From assembly GCA_954871525.1 (NCBI GenBank), contig OX940866.1:10687001-10751000 (forward strand): DNA of 64,000 bases, read 5' to 3'. The notes under the pieces are model-generated. The model saw nothing but the letters and a program-made list of their open reading frames with translations, ran no database searches and was not told the origin of the DNA. The stretch's first letter is position 1. The number at the start of each line of letters is the position of its first letter. Shown one piece after another: positions 57,639 through 64,000 of the stretch. Source of the stretch: Parietaria judaica. Taxonomy: Eukaryota > Streptophyta > Magnoliopsida > Rosales > Urticaceae. The translations under genes and the position numbers were made by a program.

Positions 57639-59697
57639 TCTTCTGACTCCGGTCATCCAGCTTCTTGAGATGTGGCCCCGCAACCTTCACATGTGTGGTG
57701 CACCCGAACACTCTCAAATGTTCTACGTGGGGTTTCTTCCCTTTCCACGCCTGGTAGGGAGTGCGCTCTCCTAGTGCCTTGGTCGGCAAGCGATTAAGCA
57801 GGTAGACCGCATGTCTTACTGCTTCTGCCCAAAAACGAGCTGGAACTTGCATGCTCTTGAGTAAACTCTTGGCTGTGTTCATCACAGTTCAGTTTCGTCT
57901 TTCCACCATGCCATTCTGGTGGGGCGTGTGAGGTGCTGACAGGTGACGCTGAACTCCTTCCTGGTCGCAGCATTCTCCAAACTGTTGGGAAGTGAATTCT
58001 CCTCCTCGGTCTGTACATAAGACCTTTAACCTGTGCACCGAGCCATTCTCCACGATCTTCTTGAACTTCTTGAAGACCTCAAAGGCTCCGCTCTTCTCCT
58101 TAAGCATATAAACCCACATCCATCGACTATAATCATCAACAAGTAAGAGGAAGTACTTGTTACCTGCCAATGTTGCTGGGGTGACTGGACCGCATAGATC
58201 TTCATGTACCAACTGTAGGGGTCTCTCTGCTCGGAATTTGGCCTTGATCGGAAATGGTATCCTCGCCTACTTCGCGATCATGCAGCACTCACATAGCTGG
58301 TCGGGGTGTTCTATCTTGGGAACCCCGAAGGCCATCTTCTTCTTGCCCATCATCTTGAGCGCGTGAAAATTCACGTGTCTGAGCCGTGCGTGCCATAGCC
58401 AAGCCGGGTCTGCTAACGATGCCATGAGACAGATGGGCTGACATGTTTTCAGGAGAATCTTGTAGAGTCTGTTGGGTGTCCACTCCCCCTTCATCAACAG
58501 CTCTCCTTCCTTGGTCCATATCTTCAGGTAGGACCCTTGTAGCACCACCGTGTTCCCGATCTCAGTCATTTTCCCTAGACTGATGATGTTGCTCTTCAAC
58601 TTCGGGATGAAGTACACCTGGGTCATCAGACGATGGTCGCCATTCTTGCACTCAAACAAGATCGACCCTCTGCCTCTGATCTCTACGAATGATCCATCGC
58701 CAAATTTCACGTTGCCCGTGATCTTCTAATCGAGCTCTTCAAACTTAGCTCAGTCCCCAGTCATGTGGTTGCTAGCTCCATTGTCTAAATACCATACGTC
58801 GGTATGGACTTTCTTTTCTCCGTCTACGAGGAGGTTTGCAATAACCTTATCCTCGATGAAGAAAACCTTCTCGCTGGTTTCCTCCGGACAGGTCTGCTCG
58901 GCCTCTTGGCTGATCGGCACACTGATCACTTCTGCCCGGGTCTTGGCGTCGCTTTCGCCATTTTTCTCGTCCAGGTGCGTCTCCTGCTGGGCAAATAACA
59001 ATGCCGGCTGGTCGTCTGGGAATCTCGTTAGATTCGCCTCTTCGCCCTGGTTTCTGCTTCGCCTCTTCGCCATTTGTTGTTGTTCTTCTTATAATGATGA
59101 TGAGTGGTGATTATAATTCGTTATTTTTAAACATACATTTTGTTGGTTGGTAATTAACGGCTTTTTAGTTAGTTATTTGGATCATATTGTACGTCAATTA
59201 GTTAGTAAATTTTCACGGTAGATTTTAGATCTGCTCATATACACTTTTTTTTTTGTCTTTCTTATATGAACAATGTTAATGCGTAAAAATAGCTTTAACT
59301 TAAAGTCCGATCCAAGGTTCGGGTCCCGAGATAGACCCGCTGAACACAAGGATAATTGACTGCTGAGTCAACGCGGGTTGACTAATGATCGTCAAAGCTG
59401 GAGACGAATCCATCATCTTGGATGAGTCTCCGGGCTGTGCTTGGCGATCCTCGGCAAACTTCCCTCGTGGGGGCGAAGTCCGTATCACGGCGAAGCTCCT
59501 CGCCGAACTCCCCTCGTGGTGGCGAACTTCGTATTGCGGCGAAGCTCCTTATTCGGGCGGAGTCTTTGTCCTTGCAAAGCTCCTCGTCTGGGCGGAGTCC
59601 TTGTCTTGGCGACGTCCTTGTCTGGGCGAACTCTTGTCTTGATGAAGCTCTATGCTGATCTTGATGATTCTTCGTGAATTCCCTTCCTTGGCGAGCT
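57639..59697 (-). repeat. Tandem unit 1 (2059 bp): Copia integrase/protease remnant plus flank
   Basis: It contains integrase C-terminal text (MNTAKSLLKSMQVPARFWAE, 57885-57639), the integrase core with VDDYSR, CTDRGGEF and NGMVERRN (58212-57889), pre-integrase WLWHARLRHVNF and CECCMIAK (58710-58267), and LDNGASNHMTGD (59073-58750). About 630 bp of unrelated sequence follow. In-frame stops lie between these pieces. The unit is bounded by the 5-bp word tcttc at 57639 and 59698. Confidence 0.93.
59066..59697. other. Non-Copia part of the tandem unit
   Basis: The first 240 bp are AT-rich. From 59300 it becomes GC-richer with a degenerate minisatellite of GGCGAA(G/C)TCC-type words (59450-59650). 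That style continues beyond the third unit at 63821, so it is original flanking DNA, possibly an LTR or leader of another element. Confidence 0.6.
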
Positions 59698-61756
59698 TCT
59701 TCTGACTCCGGTCATCCAGCTTCTTGAGATGTGGCCCCGCAACCTTCACATGTGTGGTGCACCCGAACACTCTCAAATGTTCTACGTGGGGTTTCTTCCC
59801 TTTCCACGCCTGGTAGGGAGTGCGCTCTCCTAGTGCCTTGGTCGGCAAGCGATTAAGCAGGTAGACCGCATGTCTTACTGCTTCTGCCCAAAAACGAGCT
59901 GGAACTTGCATGCTCTTGAGTAAACTCTTGGCTGTGTTCATCACAGTTCAGTTTCGTCTTTCCACCATGCCATTCTGGTGGGGCGTGTGAGGTGCTGACA
60001 GGTGACGCTGAACTCCTTCCTGGTCGCAGCATTCTCCAAACTGTTGGGAAGTGAATTCTCCTCCTCGGTCTGTACATAAGACCTTTAACCTGTGCACCGA
60101 GCCATTCTCCACGATCTTCTTGAACTTCTTGAAGACCTCAAAGGCTCCGCTCTTCTCCTTAAGCATATAAACCCACATCCATCGACTATAATCATCAACA
60201 AGTAAGAGGAAGTACTTGTTACCTGCCAATGTTGCTGGGGTGACTGGACCGCATAGATCTTCATGTACCAACTGTAGGGGTCTCTCTGCTCGGAATTTGG
60301 CCTTGATCGGAAATGGTATCCTCGCCTACTTCGCGATCATGCAGCACTCACATAGCTGGTCGGGGTGTTCTATCTTGGGAACCCCGAAGGCCATCTTCTT
60401 CTTGCCCATCATCTTGAGCGCGTGAAAATTCACGTGTCTGAGCCGTGCGTGCCATAGCCAAGCCGGGTCTGCTAACGATGCCATGAGACAGATGGGCTGA
60501 CATGTTTTCAGGAGAATCTTGTAGAGTCTGTTGGGTGTCCACTCCCCCTTCATCAACAGCTCTCCTTCCTTGGTCCATATCTTCAGGTAGGACCCTTGTA
60601 GCACCACCGTGTTCCCGATCTCAGTCATTTTCCCTAGACTGATGATGTTGCTCTTCAACTTCGGGATGAAGTACACCTGGGTCATCAGACGATGGTCGCC
60701 ATTCTTGCACTCAAACAAGATCGACCCTCTGCCTCTGATCTCTACGAATGATCCATCGCCAAATTTCACGTTGCCCGTGATCTTCTAATCGAGCTCTTCA
60801 AACTTAGCTCAGTCCCCAGTCATGTGGTTGCTAGCTCCATTGTCTAAATACCATACGTCGGTATGGACTTTCTTTTCTCCGTCTACGAGGAGGTTTGCAA
60901 TAACCTTATCCTCGATGAAGAAAACCTTCTCGCTGGTTTCCTCCGGACAGGTCTGCTCGGCCTCTTGGCTGATCGGCACACTGATCACTTCTGCCCGGGT
61001 CTTGGCGTCGCTTTCGCCATTTTTCTCGTCCAGGTGCGTCTCCTGCTGGGCAAATAACAATGCCGGCTGGTCGTCTGGGAATCTCGTTAGATTCGCCTCT
61101 TCGCCCTGGTTTCTGCTTCGCCTCTTCGCCATTTGTTGTTGTTCTTCTTATAATGATGATGAGTGGTGATTATAATTCGTTATTTTTAAACATACATTTT
61201 GTTGGTTGGTAATTAACGGCTTTTTAGTTAGTTATTTGGATCATATTGTACGTCAATTAGTTAGTAAATTTTCACGGTAGATTTTAGATCTGCTCATATA
61301 CACTTTTTTTTTTGTCTTTCTTATATGAACAATGTTAATGCGTAAAAATAGCTTTAACTTAAAGTCCGATCCAAGGTTCGGGTCCCGAGATAGACCCGCT
61401 GAACACAAGGATAATTGACTGCTGAGTCAACGCGGGTTGACTAATGATCGTCAAAGCTGGAGACGAATCCATCATCTTGGATGAGTCTCCGGGCTGTGCT
61501 TGGCGATCCTCGGCAAACTTCCCTCGTGGGGGCGAAGTCCGTATCACGGCGAAGCTCCTCGCCGAACTCCCCTCGTGGTGGCGAACTTCGTATTGCGGCG
61601 AAGCTCCTTATTCGGGCGGAGTCTTTGTCCTTGCAAAGCTCCTCGTCTGGGCGGAGTCCTTGTCTTGGCGACGTCCTTGTCTGGGCGAACTCTTGTCTTG
61701 ATGAAGCTCTATGCTGATCTTGATGATTCTTCGTGAATTCCCTTCCTTGGCGAGCT
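59698..61756 (-). repeat. Tandem unit 2 (2059 bp)
   Basis: It appears identical to unit 1 wherever compared. The same pieces and the same stop codons recur with an offset of 2059, for example 60769-60326 for pre-integrase. Its first bases join the flank of unit 1 at a tcttc word. Confidence 0.95.
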
Positions 61757-63820
61757 TCTTCTGACTCCGGTCATCCAGCTTCTTGAGATGTGGCCCCGCA
61801 ACCTTCACATGTGTGGTGCACCCGAACACTCTCAAATGTTCTACGTGGGGTTTCTTCCCTTTCCACGCCTGGTAGGGAGTGCGCTCTCCTAGTGCCTTGG
61901 TCGGCAAGCGATTAAGCAGGTAGACCGCATGTCTTACTGCTTCTGCCCAAAAACGAGCTGGAACTTGCATGCTCTTGAGTAAACTCTTGGCTGTGTTCAT
62001 CACAGTTCAGTTTCGTCTTTCCACCATGCCATTCTGGTGGGGCGTGTGAGGTGCTGACAGGTGACGCTGAACTCCTTCCTGGTCGCAGCATTCTCCAAAC
62101 TGTTGGGAAGTGAATTCTCCTCCTCGGTCTGTACATAAGACCTTTAACCTGTGCACCGAGCCATTCTCCACGATCTTCTTGAACTTCTTGAAGACCTCAA
62201 AGGCTCCGCTCTTCTCCTTAAGCATATAAACCCACATCCATCGACTATAATCATCAACAAGTAAGAGGAAGTACTTGTTACCTGCCAATGTTGCTGGGGT
62301 GACTGGACCGCATAGATCTTCATGTACCAACTGTAGGGGTCTCTCTGCTCGGAATTTGGCCTTGATCGGAAATGGTATCCTCGCCTACTTCGCGATCATG
62401 CAGCACTCACATAGCTGGTCGGGGTGTTCTATCTTGGGAACCCCGAAGGCCATCTTCTTCTTGCCCATCATCTTGAGCGCGTGAAAATTCACGTGTCTGA
62501 GCCGTGCGTGCCATAGCCAAGCCGGGTCTGCTAACGATGCCATGAGACAGATGGGCTGACATGTTTTCAGGAGAATCTTGTAGAGTCTGTTGGGTGTCCA
62601 CTCCCCCTTCATCAACAGCTCTCCTTCCTTGGTCCATATCTTCAGGTAGGACCCTTGTAGCACCACCGTGTTCCCGATCTCAGTCATTTTCCCTAGACTG
62701 ATGATGTTGCTCTTCAACTTCGGGATGAAGTACACCTGGGTCATCAGACGATGGTCGCCATTCTTGCACTCAAACAAGATCGACCCTCTGCCTCTGATCT
62801 CTACGAATGATCCATCGCCAAATTTCACGTTGCCCGTGATCTTCTAATCGAGCTCTTCAAACTTAGCTCAGTCCCCAGTCATGTGGTTGCTAGCTCCATT
62901 GTCTAAATACCATACGTCGGTATGGACTTTCTTTTCTCCGTCTACGAGGAGGTTTGCAATAACCTTATCCTCGATGAAGAAAACCTTCTCGCTGGTTTCC
63001 TCCGGACAGGTCTGCTCGGCCTCTTGGCTGATCGGCACACTGATCACTTCTGCCCGGGTCTTGGCGTCGCTTTCGCCATTTTTCTCGTCCAGGTGCGTCT
63101 CCTGCTGGGCAAATAACAATGCCGGCTGGTCGTCTGGGAATCTCGTTAGATTCGCCTCTTCGCCCTGGTTTCTGCTTCGCCTCTTCGCCATTTGTTGTTG
63201 TTCTTCTTATAATGATGATGAGTGGTGATTATAATTCGTTATTTTTAAACATACATTTTGTTGGTTGGTAATTAACGGCTTTTTAGTTAGTTATTTGGAT
63301 CATATTGTACGTCAATTAGTTAGTAAATTTTCACGGTAGATTTTAGATCTGCTCATATACACTTTTTTTTTTGTCTTTCTTATATGAACAATGTTAATGC
63401 GTAAAAATAGCTTTAACTTAAAGTCCGATCCAAGGTTCGGGTCCCGAGATAGACCCGCTGAACACAAGGATAATTGACTGCTGAGTCAACGCGGGTTGAC
63501 TAATGATCGTCAAAGCTGGAGACGAATCCATCATCTTGGATGAGTCTCCGGGCTGTGCTTGGCGATCCTCGGCAAACTTCCCTCGTGGGGGCGAAGTCCG
63601 TATCACGGCGAAGCTCCTCGCCGAACTCCCCTCGTGGTGGCGAACTTCGTATTGCGGCGAAGCTCCTTATTCGGGCGGAGTCTTTGTCCTTGCAAAGCTC
63701 CTCGTCTGGGCGGAGTCCTTGTCTTGGCGACGTCCTTGTCTGGGCGAACTCTTGTCTTGATGAAGCTCTATGCTGATCTTGATGATTCTTCGTGAATTCC
63801 CTTCCTTGGCGAGCTTCTTC
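61757..63820 (-). repeat. Tandem unit 3 (2059 bp plus 5-bp tcttc)
   Basis: Third copy with offset 4118 from unit 1, again without a visible difference. Homology ends at 63820, where GGCGAGGG replaces TGACTCCGG. Confidence 0.95.
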
Positions 63821-64000
63821 GGCGAGGGAAGACCTGCAAAAAAAGGGTAGATTGGGCCCGTACCCCGTCGCTTATGGTTGGACGAGGCTGCCTACGTATC
63901 TCAGTTTAAGAGAATCAGGTCCCACGTAGTTCAGGGTTAGTGATAAATGGCGGGTAACGGACAATGTGGTTTGACTCGTCGGAAGTGCTGATGTTGGCGA
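63821..64000. other. Unclassified repeat-like flank
   Basis: GAGGCTGCCTACGTATCTC and AATCAGGTCCCACGTAGTTC are phrases I associate with plant retrotransposon LTR or leader DNA, but no element can be delimited before the window ends. Confidence 0.4.

Larger units (their letters stand above)
55340..59065 (-). mobile_element. Copia family A element, minus strand, decayed and 5'-truncated
   Basis: From left to right: 3' LTR (55340-55841), PPT, RNase H, RT, integrase, pre-integrase and protease. Homology to the plus-strand family member ends at about 59065, at the protease N-terminal side. The gag zinc knuckle, primer site and 5' LTR are missing. Stops and frameshifts split every domain. Its part from 57639 is included in a tandem triplication. 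Confidence 0.88.

Noticed and set aside
58804..63795. Plus-strand frames of 64-115 aa repeated three times
   Set aside because: They are complements of the dead Copia pieces or minisatellite text; repetition comes from the tandem units, not selection.

Overview
The window looks like a transposon-dense, nested stretch of an angiosperm (probably eudicot) nuclear chromosome. The evidence is plant-type GT-AG introns, Ty1/Copia and Ty3/Gypsy LTR elements, an L1-type LINE, a CACTA element with a TNP2 gene, a Helitron with Arabidopsis-like ends, MITEs, AT microsatellites and one S-protein-homologue gene. I could not identify the species. Nearly all coding capacity belongs to mobile elements; the one convincing host gene is the S-protein homologue at 45990-46391 (minus).

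Left part. 1-3522 is the 3' portion of a Gypsy element lying on the plus strand: antisense ORF, PPT, then 3' LTR. It carries a long ORF on the opposite strand with its own TATA box. It sits in the LTR tail of a decayed Copia element (family A, 3523-5699), which abuts a 3'-truncated minus-strand LINE (5700 to about 11160). A minus-strand Copia element with 132-bp LTRs (12155-17900, TSD aatat) splits a TGTAACGACC-type LTR-like repeat (about 11400-12154 plus 17901-19639).

Middle. A non-autonomous Helitron (20624-30760) contains a young, apparently intact Copia element (21375-26751, LTRs differing at 3 of 654 positions, TSD gccat, one 1338-aa polyprotein). A roughly 12.5-kb CACTA element (32498-44978) holds three plus-strand genes: a Transposase_32-like gene, TNP2, and a Transposase_24/Ulp1 fusion. 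Arrays of GCCGCGGC palindromes and CGACGACAC hairpins lie at both ends and also between the genes. A hAT-type MITE with an 8-bp TSD is nested in it.

Right part. After the S-protein gene come a small non-autonomous LTR retrotransposon (46554-48407, TSD ggtta), a second, oppositely oriented copy of the TGTAACGACC repeat (from 48765), and a Mutator-like MITE (50342-50809). Next are two long LTRs facing each other as an inverted repeat (51823-55339), one interrupted by a family A solo LTR (53546-54090, TSD accct). A dead minus-strand family A Copia element follows (55340 to about 59065); part of it plus its flank is repeated three times in tandem as a 2059-bp unit (57639-63820).

The genes do not form a cellular pathway. 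The logic is nested insertion: Gypsy into a Copia LTR, Copia into an LTR-like repeat, Copia into a Helitron, hAT MITE into CACTA, and solo LTR into an older LTR.
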